From Rhizobium sp. NRK18 (lineage in GTDB: Bacteria > Pseudomonadota > Alphaproteobacteria > Rhizobiales > Rhizobiaceae): a stretch of 64,000 nt of DNA. The stretch lies in assembly GCF_024385575.1 (NCBI RefSeq), contig NZ_JANFMV010000005.1, positions 1 through 64,000 of the forward strand, read 5' to 3'. Made by a program: the position numbers and the translations under genes. This document shows, piece after piece, positions 52,661-61,825 of this stretch (within the stretch, counting starts at the first letter, position 1; the number at the start of each line of letters is the position of its first letter). The notes under the pieces are model-generated. The model saw only the letters and a program-made list of their open reading frames with translations, was not told where the DNA came from and made no database searches.

Positions 52661-53757
52661 GAGCGACGCTCCTGGCCGAGTTTGACGGTCTCGCCGTCCT
52701 TGAGTTGGTCAACGCCTGCGGCAACGATCTTGTCGCCGCGCGACACGCCTGACAGCACGCGCACATAGGTGGCATCCGCGGACGGCGGATCGATCTTCAG
52801 TTCGGTCAGCCGCACGGCGCTGTCCTTTTCGCCGATCAGCCAGACATAGTCTTTCCCGTCCTTGCTGAAGATGGAGGACTTCGGCAGGCGAATGACTTCC
52901 GCACCGTCTTCGGTGGAGAAGTGGACGGTGACGACCGAGCCGAGCCGGAACGCCTGAGGCGCACCGTCAATGGCGATCTTGACGCGATAGGTCCTAGTGG
53001 TCGGATCGGCTTCCGGCGCAATTTCGCGCAACGTCCCCTCCGCGGTGACTGTCTTGTCAAGCTGAAGTTCGACGGTGATTTCCGGTGTATTGCGGATCGG
53101 CCGCAACAGAGCCTCCGGCACATCCACCACCGCGTCGCGCTGGTCGAGCCGGGCAAGCGTCAGAACGGTCTGACCGAGCGCCACCGTCTGACCGACTTCG
53201 GCGGATGTCGAGGTTATCACGCCATCGAAATCGGCCTTGAGTTCGGCATAGCTCAACTGCTGGCGCGCCTTGTCGAGACTCGCCTGTGCCTGATCGCGGC
53301 TGGCCTGGGCCGACACGAGGCTCTGCTGTGCCAGATCGACGTCAACCTGGCTGACCGTGTTGGACGACACCAGCTTCTGCTTGCGTTCCGCGACGAGCCG
53401 AGCGTTTTCCAGGCTCGCCTCGGCGGAACGCAGGTTGGCCTCGGACATGCGTAATGCAAACTTCAACGCCAGCGGATCGAGCGTCATGAGGACATCGCCG
53501 GCCTTGACGACACTGCCGATATTGACGTTGCGGGAGATGACGCGGCCAAGCGTGCGGAATGCAAGATCAACCTGCACCCGCGGCTGCACGGTGCCGACGA
53601 AATCAAGTAGTCCGGCATGCTCGGCCTTCGCCTCCACCCAGAGGACGGGGCGAACGACAGGCGCAGCTTCCGCCTCTTCCGCCCTTATGCCGGCAGAGCC
53701 GAAGGACAAGGTTGCGAGAATGACGGAAAGCGCGATTGCGGCTTTGTGTCGACGCAT
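52657..53757 (-). CDS. RND periplasmic adaptor protein, second (TriB-like)
   Basis: The 366-residue membrane-fusion protein has a signal-type N-terminus (MRRHKAAIALSVILATLSFG), a lipoyl/biotinyl-like half (VQPRVQVDLAFRTLGRVISR), a long alpha-hairpin coiled coil and beta-barrel domain. No lipobox Cys is seen, in contrast to the upstream adaptor. It starts four bases after that adaptor's stop and overlaps the pump gene. Confidence 0.9.
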   Translation of the reverse strand: MRRHKAAIALSVILATLSFGSAGIRAEEAEAAPVVRPVLWVEAKAEHAGLLDFVGTVQPRVQVDLAFRTLGRVISRNVNIGSVVKAGDVLMTLDPLALKFALRMSEANLRSAEASLENARLVAERKQKLVSSNTVSQVDVDLAQQSLVSAQASRDQAQASLDKARQQLSYAELKADFDGVITSTSAEVGQTVALGQTVLTLARLDQRDAVVDVPEALLRPIRNTPEITVELQLDKTVTAEGTLREIAPEADPTTRTYRVKIAIDGAPQAFRLGSVVTVHFSTEDGAEVIRLPKSSIFSKDGKDYVWLIGEKDSAVRLTELKIDPPSADATYVRVLSGVSRGDKIVAAGVDQLKDGETVKLGQERRS

Positions 53758-53761
53758 GGGA

Positions 53762-54895
53762 TCAGCCTTTCCAGTCGAGAACTTCATCGGGACGAATGAG
53801 CTTGGTACCGTCGGTGACGACGATATCGCCCGCATTCAGTCCGCTCTTCACCACGAAATCGTGAGCGCGATAGAGCGCCACGTCCACCGGATGCAGCGAG
53901 GCCATGCGGCTCTTCGGATCGACGACCCAGACGGCCGGCTTGCCTTCCATCCAGGACATCGCGTTCCACGGCAGGATCGCACCCTTTTCCTGCGGCGCCA
54001 GAAAGGCGCCCGTGACCGGCGTGCCAAGCGGCCACTGGACGCTTTCGGGCAGCGTCAGCTTGACCTGGATCGTTCCGGTCTTGGAATTGATGACGGGAGA
54101 GGTTTCGCGAATATCGGCTTCCACCTTCTGTCCGGGATCGCTGATCGAGCGTACCTCGACCGGCGTCGACGGTTCGCCCTTTAGGAAGAAGGCTTCGTAG
54201 ATATCGAAGACCGCATCCCTTGGACCGTCATGCGCGATCGTGAGGGCGGCCTGCGCGGGCGAAACGACTGCGCCCACTTCCACCCGCCGGGAGGTGATGA
54301 CGCCGTCCGCGTCTGCCTTGAGTTCGGTGTAGGACAGCGTATCACGCGCCGTCGCAAGCTGCGCGCGCGCCGATTCAAGGGCGGCCTGGGCGGAGGTCAG
54401 CTCCTGCTGCGCCTGGTCGAAGGACTGCTGGGCGATCGCCTGCGATTCCAGAAGGGCCTGATAGCGCCGATAGGCCAGCGTCTTCTGCGTCAGGTCGGCT
54501 TCGGCCGAGCGCAGGCTCGCTTCCGCAATCGCGACATCGGCCTTTTGCTCGGTGTTGTCGATCCGCATCAAAACGTCACCGGCCTTGACATGACTGCCGA
54601 CATCGACGCTTCGATCGATGACCTTGCCACCCACGCGGAACGCCAGGTCCGTCTGGATCCGGGCCTGAACCTGACCGGTAATCGTCGCGATCGGCTGGTA
54701 GTCCGCAATCGACACCGTGGCGACGCGAACAGGCTGGGCGGAGGTTTCGGTCTGCGCATCCTGACGGTCGCATCCGGCAAGGGCAACGCCACCGATGATG
54801 GCGAGCAGCAAATGGGCACCCAGCCGCGGGCCGGACCAGGATGGACCGAAGCGGGAGAGAAGTCTCCGGCGGATCCGAGGGTGTGGCAGGATCAT
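53762..54895 (-). CDS. RND periplasmic adaptor lipoprotein, first (TriA-like)
   Basis: The 377-residue adaptor has a lipobox GGVALAGC, so it is likely lipid-anchored in the inner membrane. It has the same order of domains as its neighbour (QVQARIQTDLAFRVGGKVID, helical hairpin, beta barrel) but is clearly different in sequence. It is the first gene of the efflux operon, divergent from a TetR regulator. The start is taken as the ATG giving MILPHPRIRR; a TTG seven codons earlier is possible. Confidence 0.9.
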   Translation of the reverse strand: MILPHPRIRRRLLSRFGPSWSGPRLGAHLLLAIIGGVALAGCDRQDAQTETSAQPVRVATVSIADYQPIATITGQVQARIQTDLAFRVGGKVIDRSVDVGSHVKAGDVLMRIDNTEQKADVAIAEASLRSAEADLTQKTLAYRRYQALLESQAIAQQSFDQAQQELTSAQAALESARAQLATARDTLSYTELKADADGVITSRRVEVGAVVSPAQAALTIAHDGPRDAVFDIYEAFFLKGEPSTPVEVRSISDPGQKVEADIRETSPVINSKTGTIQVKLTLPESVQWPLGTPVTGAFLAPQEKGAILPWNAMSWMEGKPAVWVVDPKSRMASLHPVDVALYRAHDFVVKSGLNAGDIVVTDGTKLIRPDEVLDWKG

Positions 54896-55023
54896 CGTGA
54901 TGTCATCCCCGATCAAATCGTTAGCGGTGCCTTTTGCGTGGGCCCCGGGTACCTTAAGCCAATTGTTGCGACGTATTTTGCCGCTTGCTGAAAATTATGC
55001 CTGAATGGCCTTATTTTTGGTAT

Positions 55024-55062
55024 ATCAACACCCGTTGACTAAATTTGTCAACGGGTGTTGAT
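55024..55062. promoter_or_regulatory. Perfect 39-bp inverted repeat, TetR operator
   Basis: Two perfect 16-base arms (ATCAACACCCGTTGAC and its complement) flank a 7-base AT spacer in the region between the efflux operon and the TetR gene. Length and position suggest the TetR protein binds here, possibly as two dimers, and represses both directions. Confidence 0.85.
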
Positions 55063-55120
55063 TAGATTGCGGACATGGGCAGCGATTGGCAGCCCCGGTG
55101 AGAAGAGGGGAGATAGGGCC

Positions 55121-55684
55121 ATGACGACCAGGCGCGACGAGGGCCACGCGGACGAGAGCACGCGCGAACGCATCCTCAGACATGCGATCAAGCGGTTTTC
55201 AACGCAGTCCTACAATACGACCGGCTTGCGGGAGATTGCAGCCGACGCCGGCGTCGACGTCGCCTGGGTGCATCGCAGCTTCGGATCCAAGGAGAAGCTC
55301 TTTGCGGAATGCGTTCGCGCATCGATCGCGGAAGAGAGCGCATTTCGCGATTTCGGCCCGCAGACGTTCCAACGTCTGCTCGAAAAGTTCGTCAGCACCT
55401 CCGATGAACCCGAGCCGCGATCGATCGATATTCTCATCCACTCCATGACCAGTCCGGAGGCATCCGGCATCATCCGCGAACTCGGGGACGAGCTTGTGCT
55501 GGCACCCCTCGCGAAAGCCGCCGGCCCGGGCAGGGAGGTGAAGGCCACCGTGCTGCTCTCCGCATTCTTCGGCATCGCGATCATGCGTGACATCATCGGC
55601 ATGAAATCCTTGACCGATGCAGATCCGGAGGAGATCCGGACGCTGCTCGCAAAGTTCATAGAAGATGCGATGGGTGAGACCTGA
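55121..55684 (+). CDS. TetR-family regulator of the RND pump
   Basis: This 187-residue TetR/AcrR regulator has an N-terminal helix-turn-helix (RERILRHAIKRFSTQSYNTT, LREIAADAGVDVAWVHRSFG) and an all-helical ligand domain. It is divergent from the two-adaptor efflux operon, with a perfect operator-like inverted repeat in between. AGAGGGGAG precedes the ATG. Confidence 0.92.
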   Translation: MTTRRDEGHADESTRERILRHAIKRFSTQSYNTTGLREIAADAGVDVAWVHRSFGSKEKLFAECVRASIAEESAFRDFGPQTFQRLLEKFVSTSDEPEPRSIDILIHSMTSPEASGIIRELGDELVLAPLAKAAGPGREVKATVLLSAFFGIAIMRDIIGMKSLTDADPEEIRTLLAKFIEDAMGET

Positions 55685-55787
55685 TCGCCCGAAAGGGCAG
55701 GTGAGGGCAACCAACATTCAGCACGCGCTAATATTCACTTAAAATTAAATCTCCTCAATTATAGGTAGTGCTGGAGGAGAGTGTTTG

Positions 55788-57377
55788 ATGGCGGATTTTT
55801 TCAACAGTCGAGCCGGTCGGCAATTGCTGCTGCTGTCTGCAGTCGCATTCGCGTTCTGGATTCCGGCGGTGGCCTCCGAAGACAACGTCCTGCAGCTTCT
55901 GCGCGTCGGCATAGGGGCCCATGCCGACTCCATTCTGCTGACGCTTCTGGTGGCCGGTATCACCAGCGTTGCCTATTCGGCACTCCGCATCTACGATCTG
56001 CGCAAGGAAATGGTGCTGCGTCGCCAGGCGGAGGAGAAAGCCGACTGGACAGCGACCCACGACCAGCTGACGCGCCTGCCGAACCGCTACGCCTTCGAGC
56101 GCGTCGACGTGACGAAGTTCTGTGGTGTCGTCGACAGCAACGGGGTGGAGATCGCCGAGCCGAGCGTCACCGTCTATTCCGTGGACCTCGACGGCTTCAA
56201 GAAGGTCAACGACCTCGTCGGTCACTGGGGCGGCGACGCGCTGTTGAAGGAAGTCGCCCGCCGGCTCTGCCAGCTGGCCGGAATATCCAGCGTCTTCCGC
56301 TTCGGCGGCGACGAGTTCATCGTGCTCGCCAACAATCTGCCGCTTGCCAAGGCGGACGGATTCGCGCGGCTGATGATTCAGGGCGTGACCCGGCCGATCC
56401 TGATCGACGGCATCTGGACGGAAGTCGGAGCAAGCGTCGGCTACGCCCGCTGGCCGCATCAGGGCAGGACGCTGGAGGAAGTGTCACACAATGCCGACAT
56501 GGCGCTTTACGAAGCCAAGTCGGCCGCCCGCAACAACGCGCTTCTGTTCTCGACCGACATGCATGAACGCGTAGCCAAGCGCGCCAGGCTGGAGGAAAAG
56601 CTGCGCCAGGCGATCCAGCAGCATCTTATCCAACCCTTCTATCAGCCGCTGATCAACCTCAAGACCGGCGAAGTATGCGGCTTCGAGGCACTGGCCCGCT
56701 GGATCGATGAGGATGGCGATTTCGTCTCGCCACAGGTCTTCATCGCGCTGGCAGAGGAAACCGGCCTGATCACCGAACTCTTCCACCAGTTGCTGGTCCA
56801 GGCCTGCGAGGACGCGCGCACATGGCCGGAGCACCTGTTCCTGTCCTTCAACGTCTCCCCGGTGCAGATGGAGGATCGCCTCCTGCCGGTGCGCATTCAG
56901 GAAATTCTCGACCGCAGCGGTCTCACGCCGCGACGCCTCGAGGTCGAGATCACCGAGAACGCGCTGGCCCGCGAACCGGCTATGGCTGCCAACATCATCG
57001 ACAGGCTGCATGAAATGGGCATCCAGATTGCGCTGGACGATTTCGGCACCGGCTATTCGAACCTGTCGCAGCTCGCCCGCTATCGCTTCGACCGGATGAA
57101 GATCGACAAGAGCCTGGCGGCCAATGTGCACAGCGACGAGCGCCAGCAGAAGATCATCCAGGCCGTCCTCGGCCTGAGCCAGAGCCTGAACCTGGCAACC
57201 ACGGTCGAAGGCGTCGAGGAACATTCGCAGCTTGCCTATTTCCTGCAGCAGGGATGCGACGTCGGCCAGGGCTACCTGTTCGGAAAGGCGATGCCAGCTG
57301 ACGCCGTGCAGCCCTTCCTCGACAACCATGCCGCCATCAAGGGCACCGAGCCGAAGCTGCCCGGCCTCACGGCCTGA
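55788..57377 (+). CDS. Membrane-bound GGDEF-EAL cyclic-di-GMP protein
   Basis: The 529-residue protein has two N-terminal membrane helices (about residues 10-30 and 47-66), then a GGDEF domain with an intact active motif GGDEF at 173-177, and an EAL domain with intact EAL at 300-302, DDFGTGYSNL and the later motif EGVEE. The RxxD inhibitory site that normally precedes GGDEF is absent (AGIS). Both cyclase and phosphodiesterase activity are possible. GGAGGAG precedes the ATG by eight bases; a TTG just before it is less likely. The signal it senses is unknown. Confidence 0.93.
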   Translation: MADFFNSRAGRQLLLLSAVAFAFWIPAVASEDNVLQLLRVGIGAHADSILLTLLVAGITSVAYSALRIYDLRKEMVLRRQAEEKADWTATHDQLTRLPNRYAFERVDVTKFCGVVDSNGVEIAEPSVTVYSVDLDGFKKVNDLVGHWGGDALLKEVARRLCQLAGISSVFRFGGDEFIVLANNLPLAKADGFARLMIQGVTRPILIDGIWTEVGASVGYARWPHQGRTLEEVSHNADMALYEAKSAARNNALLFSTDMHERVAKRARLEEKLRQAIQQHLIQPFYQPLINLKTGEVCGFEALARWIDEDGDFVSPQVFIALAEETGLITELFHQLLVQACEDARTWPEHLFLSFNVSPVQMEDRLLPVRIQEILDRSGLTPRRLEVEITENALAREPAMAANIIDRLHEMGIQIALDDFGTGYSNLSQLARYRFDRMKIDKSLAANVHSDERQQKIIQAVLGLSQSLNLATTVEGVEEHSQLAYFLQQGCDVGQGYLFGKAMPADAVQPFLDNHAAIKGTEPKLPGLTA

Positions 57378-57506
57378 TCATCCGACACCTGCCGTCCAGC
57401 GCTGCCAACGCCATGAATTGATGGCGGAATCGAATGCTGATAGCGTGCAGAAGCGGGTCCGGGCATAAGCGGGCCCGCCGCGTTTCGATAAAGCAGGGTG
57501 GCGTCT

Positions 57507-58415
57507 TTGGCCTTCACGCTCAGGCAACTCCAGTATTTCGTCGCCGTTGCCGAACAGGGGACGGTGTCCGGCGCGGCGCATGCGCTGTCGATCTCGCAAT
57601 CCTCAATCACCGAGGCCGTCAAGGAGCTCGAGCGCGATCTCGGCGTCAGCCTGTTCGAACGCCATCCGCGCGGGCTCAACATCACCCATCCCGGCCACCA
57701 GTTTCTCCGCCACGCGACCAAGATCCTCGCCGACGTCGCCGAGGCCCGGCAGGTCGTCAACGAGAAGACCGACGAGACGGCGGGCACACTGCAGCTCGGC
57801 GTCACCTCGCTGGTCGCCGGCTATGTGCTCTCGGATCTGCTGGCGCGCTATCGCCGCGCCTTTCCGGGCGTCGACGTCGGCACCATCGAGGACGACGGCA
57901 ACTATCTCGAACACCTGCTGGTCGGCGGCGAGCTCGATGTCGCCGTGATGCTGTTGAACAATCTGCGCGACCGGCAGGCGCTGCAGTCGGAAACGCTGGA
58001 AATGTCGCCCTTCAGCCTGTGGCTGCCGGCCGGGCACGAGCTGACGACGCGCGAGTCCATCGCCATGGAGGATATCGTCGGCCAGCCGCTGATCATGCTG
58101 ACGGTGGATGAAATCGAGGAATCGACCCGCAAGCTGCTCGCCGCCTTCGGCGCTCGCCCGGAAGTTGCATTTCGCACCCGCTCGGTGGAAGCGGTGCGCA
58201 GCCTCGTCGCCACCGGCGCCGGCGTCGCCATCCTGCCGAACCTCATCTATCGGCCCTGGTCGCTGGAAGGCGACCGCATCGAGGCCCGCGACGTCTCCGC
58301 CTCGCTTCCGGCCGTCCATGTCGGCCTTGTCTGGCGGCGGGGGCTCAGCCTGTCGCAGCCGCTGAGGAACTTCATCGCCCTTGCCCAGGCGCAGCGAACG
58401 CCCCGCCTGAGATGA
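57507..58415 (+). CDS. LysR-family regulator upstream of polyamine operon
   Basis: This 302-residue LysR protein begins MAFTLRQLQYFVAVAEQGT (TTG start, AGGGTGG five bases before) with helix-turn-helix and effector domain. A GTG three codons earlier is possible but lacks spacing from the ribosome site. It lies upstream of and in the same direction as the ydcSTUV-patD operon, 130 bases away, and may regulate it. In E. coli the equivalent operon is controlled by a different (MocR) regulator. Confidence 0.88.
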   Translation: MAFTLRQLQYFVAVAEQGTVSGAAHALSISQSSITEAVKELERDLGVSLFERHPRGLNITHPGHQFLRHATKILADVAEARQVVNEKTDETAGTLQLGVTSLVAGYVLSDLLARYRRAFPGVDVGTIEDDGNYLEHLLVGGELDVAVMLLNNLRDRQALQSETLEMSPFSLWLPAGHELTTRESIAMEDIVGQPLIMLTVDEIEESTRKLLAAFGARPEVAFRTRSVEAVRSLVATGAGVAILPNLIYRPWSLEGDRIEARDVSASLPAVHVGLVWRRGLSLSQPLRNFIALAQAQRTPRLR

Positions 58416-58545
58416 TCCGCAAGGATAGGTATCGGAAATTCCGATACCGTCTTTCTGATAAAAGAAATTGCGAAACCGGAATTGGCCGATATCCTTTCCC
58501 GCAACAAGAACGGGAAAACCCGGAAAGCCAACGAAGGGGATCATC

Positions 58546-59703
58546 ATGAAGACATTTCTGCGCATGACCACCGCCTTGACCTTTGCCTTCGGCTCGGTCG
58601 TTCCGTCGTTCGCGGCGGACATGAAGACCGAAATCGGCGCCGGCGAAGGCGAAGTCGATATCGTCGCTTGGGCCGGCTATATCGAACGCGGCGACAGCGA
58701 CAAGGCCTATGACTGGGTCACCGGCTTCGAGAAGGAGACGGGCTGCAAGGTCAACGTCAAGACCGCCGCCACCTCCGACGAAATGGTCACCCTGATGAAC
58801 CAGGGCGGCTTCGACCTCGTCACCGCTTCCGGCGACGCCTCGCTGCGGCTGATCGCCGGCGGCAAGGTTCAGCCGATCAACACCGACCTCATCAAGAGCT
58901 GGTCGACCGTCGACGAGCGGCTGCAGAACGCAGCCTGGCACACGGTCGACGGCAAGCACTACGGCACACCCTATCAGTGGGGCCCCAACGTGCTGATGTA
59001 CAACACCAAGGCGTTCGGCGACAAAGCGCCGGAAAGCTGGGATGTCGTCTTCAAGGAAATGACGCTTCCGGACGGCAAGTCCAACAAGGGCCGAGTGCAG
59101 GCCTATGACGGACCGATCTACATCGCCGACGCTGCACTTTACCTGAAGACCGCCAATCCGGACCTCGGCATCACCGATCCCTACGCGCTCAATGAAGACC
59201 AGTACGCCGCGGCCATCGAGCTTCTGAAGGGCCAGCGTTCGCTCGTCGGCCGCTACTGGCACGATGCGACCGTCCAGACCGACGACTTCAAGAACGAAGG
59301 CGTGGTCGCTTCCGGTTCATGGCCCTATCAGGTCAACCTGCTGGAAGCCGACGGCCAGCCGATCTCCTCAACCATCCCGAAGGAAGGCGCCACCGGCTGG
59401 GCCGACACGACCATGATGCATGTCGACGCCGCCCATCCGAATTGCGCCTATATGTGGATGGAGCATTCGCTGTCGCCGAAGGTCCAGGGCGATGTCGCCG
59501 CCTGGTTCGGCTCCGTGCCGTCCGTACCGGCTGCCTGCAAGGGCAACGAACTCCTGGGCGATGGCGGCTGCGCCACCAATGGCTTCGACAACTTCGACAA
59601 GATCTCCTTCTGGAGAACGCCGGTATCGAAGTGCGAACAGGGAACCTGCGTCCCCTACGGCCGCTGGGTCAGCGACTACATCGCCGTGATGGGCGGGCAG
59701 TAA
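58546..59703 (+). CDS. ydcS: Polyamine ABC transporter substrate-binding protein (YdcS-like)
   Basis: This 385-residue periplasmic binding protein has a signal peptide (MKTFLRMTTALTFAFGSVVP, cleavage near SFA-AD). The segments GEVDIVAWAGYIERG, NQGGFDLVTASGDASLRLI and YQWGPNVLMYNTKAF are typical of PotD/YdcS-type spermidine/putrescine binding proteins. Four Cys near the C-terminus (PAACKGN, GGCATN, KCEQGTC) may form disulfides. AAGGGG precedes the ATG. It heads an operon in the order of E. coli ydcSTUVW. Confidence 0.9.
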   Translation: MKTFLRMTTALTFAFGSVVPSFAADMKTEIGAGEGEVDIVAWAGYIERGDSDKAYDWVTGFEKETGCKVNVKTAATSDEMVTLMNQGGFDLVTASGDASLRLIAGGKVQPINTDLIKSWSTVDERLQNAAWHTVDGKHYGTPYQWGPNVLMYNTKAFGDKAPESWDVVFKEMTLPDGKSNKGRVQAYDGPIYIADAALYLKTANPDLGITDPYALNEDQYAAAIELLKGQRSLVGRYWHDATVQTDDFKNEGVVASGSWPYQVNLLEADGQPISSTIPKEGATGWADTTMMHVDAAHPNCAYMWMEHSLSPKVQGDVAAWFGSVPSVPAACKGNELLGDGGCATNGFDNFDKISFWRTPVSKCEQGTCVPYGRWVSDYIAVMGGQ

Positions 59704-59729
59704 GGTTCTGCAGATAAAGTAAGGCCCTC

Positions 59730-59853
59730 TCTGCCCTGCCGGGCATCTCCCCCACAAGGGGGGAGAAACAGGAGGTTACAGCTTTCCCGACTCCGACACG
59801 TTCGAGGGTAGGCCCCTCCCCCTTGTGGGGAGGGGTTGGGGAGGGGCTTTCTC
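59730..59853. repeat. Rhizobial-type GC-rich intergenic repeat with two hairpins
   Basis: Between the binding-protein and ATPase genes lies a repeat with hairpin one TCTCCCCC/GGGGGAGA (59746-59766) and hairpin two CCCCTCCCC/GGGGAGGGG (59813-59835). A direct copy of GGGGAGGGGCTT follows. Such C-rich/G-rich elements are found between genes in many alphaproteobacteria. Here the element plays the position of the binding-protein stem-loop. Confidence 0.7.
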
Positions 59854-59897
59854 CCGCCGACATCAGACAAACCACAACGAAAGCGCCGGAAAAGACG

Positions 59898-60896
59898 ATG
59901 ACAATCGCAGTGAGCTTCCGCTCGGTATCCCGCCATTTCGGTTCCGTCAGGGCCGTCGACGCTGTCGACCTCGACATCGAGGAAGGGGAATTCTTCGCCA
60001 TGCTCGGGCCGTCGGGCTCCGGCAAGACGACCTGCCTGCGTCTCGTGGCCGGTTTCGAGCAGCCGACCGCCGGCGACATCCGCATCTTCGGCGAGGACGG
60101 CAACGGTGTGCCGCCGTGGAAGCGCAACGTCAATACCGTCTTCCAGGACTATGCGCTCTTCCCGCACATGACCATTCTCGACAATGTCGCCTACGGCCTG
60201 ATGGTGCGCGGTGTCGACAAGAAAAGCCGGCACAAGGCGGCGGAAGAGGCGCTCGACCTCGTCAAGCTTGGCGGCTACGGCGCGCGCCGCACCGGTCAGC
60301 TTTCTGGCGGCCAGCGCCAGCGCGTCGCGCTCGCCCGCGCACTCGTCAACAAGCCGAAGGTGCTGCTGCTCGATGAGCCGCTCGGCGCGCTCGACCTCAA
60401 GCTGCGCGAGGCGATGCAGGAGGAGCTGAAAAGCCTGCAGAAGCGTCTCGGCATTACCTTCATCTTCGTCACCCACGACCAGGGCGAGGCCCTGTCAATG
60501 GCCGACCGGGTCGCCGTCTTCAACAATGGCAGGATCGTCCAAGCCGGACGGCCGGAAGAGATCTACCAGCAGCCGAAGACACGTTTCGTCGCCGATTTCG
60601 TCGGCTCGTCCAACATTCTAGCGCCGGCGCTGACGGAGCGCCTGACGGGCCTCAAGGCCTGGTCGAGCCTCAGGCCAGAGGCGATCGGCAACGGCAACCT
60701 GCCGGACGGCCTGTCGCTCACCGGCACGCTGACGGCGACAGCCTTCCTCGGATCGGTCCGCCGTGTCGCGGTCGCGGTCGGCGAGGAGGTCATCCACGCC
60801 AACCTGCCGGCCGGCGAAAGCCTGCCGCCCGAGGGCGAAGAGGTCACGCTCTCTTTCGACCGCACGGCGCTGCACATCCTGGACGACCAGCCATGA
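59898..60896 (+). CDS. ydcT: Polyamine ABC transporter ATP-binding protein (PotA/YdcT-like)
   Basis: This 332-residue ATPase has Walker A GPSGSGKTT, Q-loop FQDYALFPH, signature LSGGQRQR, Walker B VLLLDEPLGALD, H-loop VTHDQ and a C-terminal TOBE domain. It fits PotA-type subunits. Its stop overlaps the permease start by four bases. Confidence 0.92.
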   Translation: MTIAVSFRSVSRHFGSVRAVDAVDLDIEEGEFFAMLGPSGSGKTTCLRLVAGFEQPTAGDIRIFGEDGNGVPPWKRNVNTVFQDYALFPHMTILDNVAYGLMVRGVDKKSRHKAAEEALDLVKLGGYGARRTGQLSGGQRQRVALARALVNKPKVLLLDEPLGALDLKLREAMQEELKSLQKRLGITFIFVTHDQGEALSMADRVAVFNNGRIVQAGRPEEIYQQPKTRFVADFVGSSNILAPALTERLTGLKAWSSLRPEAIGNGNLPDGLSLTGTLTATAFLGSVRRVAVAVGEEVIHANLPAGESLPPEGEEVTLSFDRTALHILDDQP

Positions 60897-61825
60897 CGGC
60901 CGTCGCCACCTCCAGCTCCACGCTGTCCCGGATTTCCGCCACGCTCTGGCGGCGTCCAGGGCTGCTCGTCTTCCTGATGCTCACACCGCCGCTCCTCTGG
61001 CTTGGCGTCGTCTACGTCGGCTCGCTGTTCGCGCTCCTGCTGCAGAGCTTCTTCTCGATCGACGATTTCACCGGCCTGACGAACTACCAGCTCACGCTCT
61101 CGACCTATGCCGAACTCTTCCGACCGTCGAACTTCGACATCATCCGGCGCACGGTGGTGATGGCCGCGCTGGTCACCATCGCGTCCGCCTTCCTCGCCTT
61201 CCCGATCGCCTATTATGCCGCGCGCTATGCCAAGGGCCGCTGGAAGGCCTTCTTCTATCTCGGCGTCATGCTGCCGCTGTGGTCGAGCTATCTCGTCAAG
61301 ATCTATGCCTGGAAGATGATCCTTGCCAAGGAAGGCATCATCAGCTGGGTCGCAGACAAGCTGCACGTGACGCCGGTGCTCGACGCCTGGCTTTCGCTGC
61401 CGGTCGTCGGCGGCAATTCGCTTTCGGTCAGCTCCACCGGCACCTTCATCGTCTTCGTCTACATCTGGCTGCCCTACATGATCCTGCCGGTGCAGGCCGC
61501 ACTCGAACGCGTGCCCTCGAACCTCATCGAAGCCTCGCACGATCTCGGCGCCGCACCGGCCAGCACATTCCGCCATGTGCTGCTGCCGCTGGCTCTGCCG
61601 GGTGTCGCCGCGGGCTCGATCTTCACCTTTTCGCTGACGCTCGGCGATTATATCGTGCCGGGCATCATCGGCACCTCGCGCCTGTTCCTCGGCCAGGTTG
61701 TCTATGTCCAGCAGGGCACGGCCGGCAATGTGCCTCTCGCCGCCGCCTTCTCCGTCGTCCCGGTGATCATCATGGGCATCTATCTCTGGCTCGCCAAGAA
61801 ACAGGGGGCTTTCGATGCGCTCTGA
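60893..61825 (+). CDS. ydcU: Polyamine ABC transporter permease (PotB/YdcU-like)
   Basis: This 310-residue permease has six membrane helices and the coupling motif [20 protein letters not shown]. It is the PotB-type half of the channel. It overlaps the next permease gene by 11 bases. Confidence 0.9.
   Translation: MTAVATSSSTLSRISATLWRRPGLLVFLMLTPPLLWLGVVYVGSLFALLLQSFFSIDDFTGLTNYQLTLSTYAELFRPSNFDIIRRTVVMAALVTIASAFLAFPIAYYAARYAKGRWKAFFYLGVMLPLWSSYLVKIYAWKMILAKEGIISWVADKLHVTPVLDAWLSLPVVGGNSLSVSSTGTFIVFVYIWLPYMILPVQAALERVPSNLIEASHDLGAAPASTFRHVLLPLALPGVAAGSIFTFSLTLGDYIVPGIIGTSRLFLGQVVYVQQGTAGNVPLAAAFSVVPVIIMGIYLWLAKKQGAFDAL

Noticed and set aside
55024..55062. Possible parS site because the arms contain GTTGAC and GTCAAC
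   Set aside because: The half-sites are seven bases apart and embedded in longer 16-base arms next to a TetR gene, so a TetR operator explains it better than RepB binding.
59730..59853. CRISPR-like or insertion sequence remnant
   Set aside because: There are only two unlike hairpins and a short direct repeat, with no spacers, no transposase fragment and no target duplication. It fits a common intergenic repeat.
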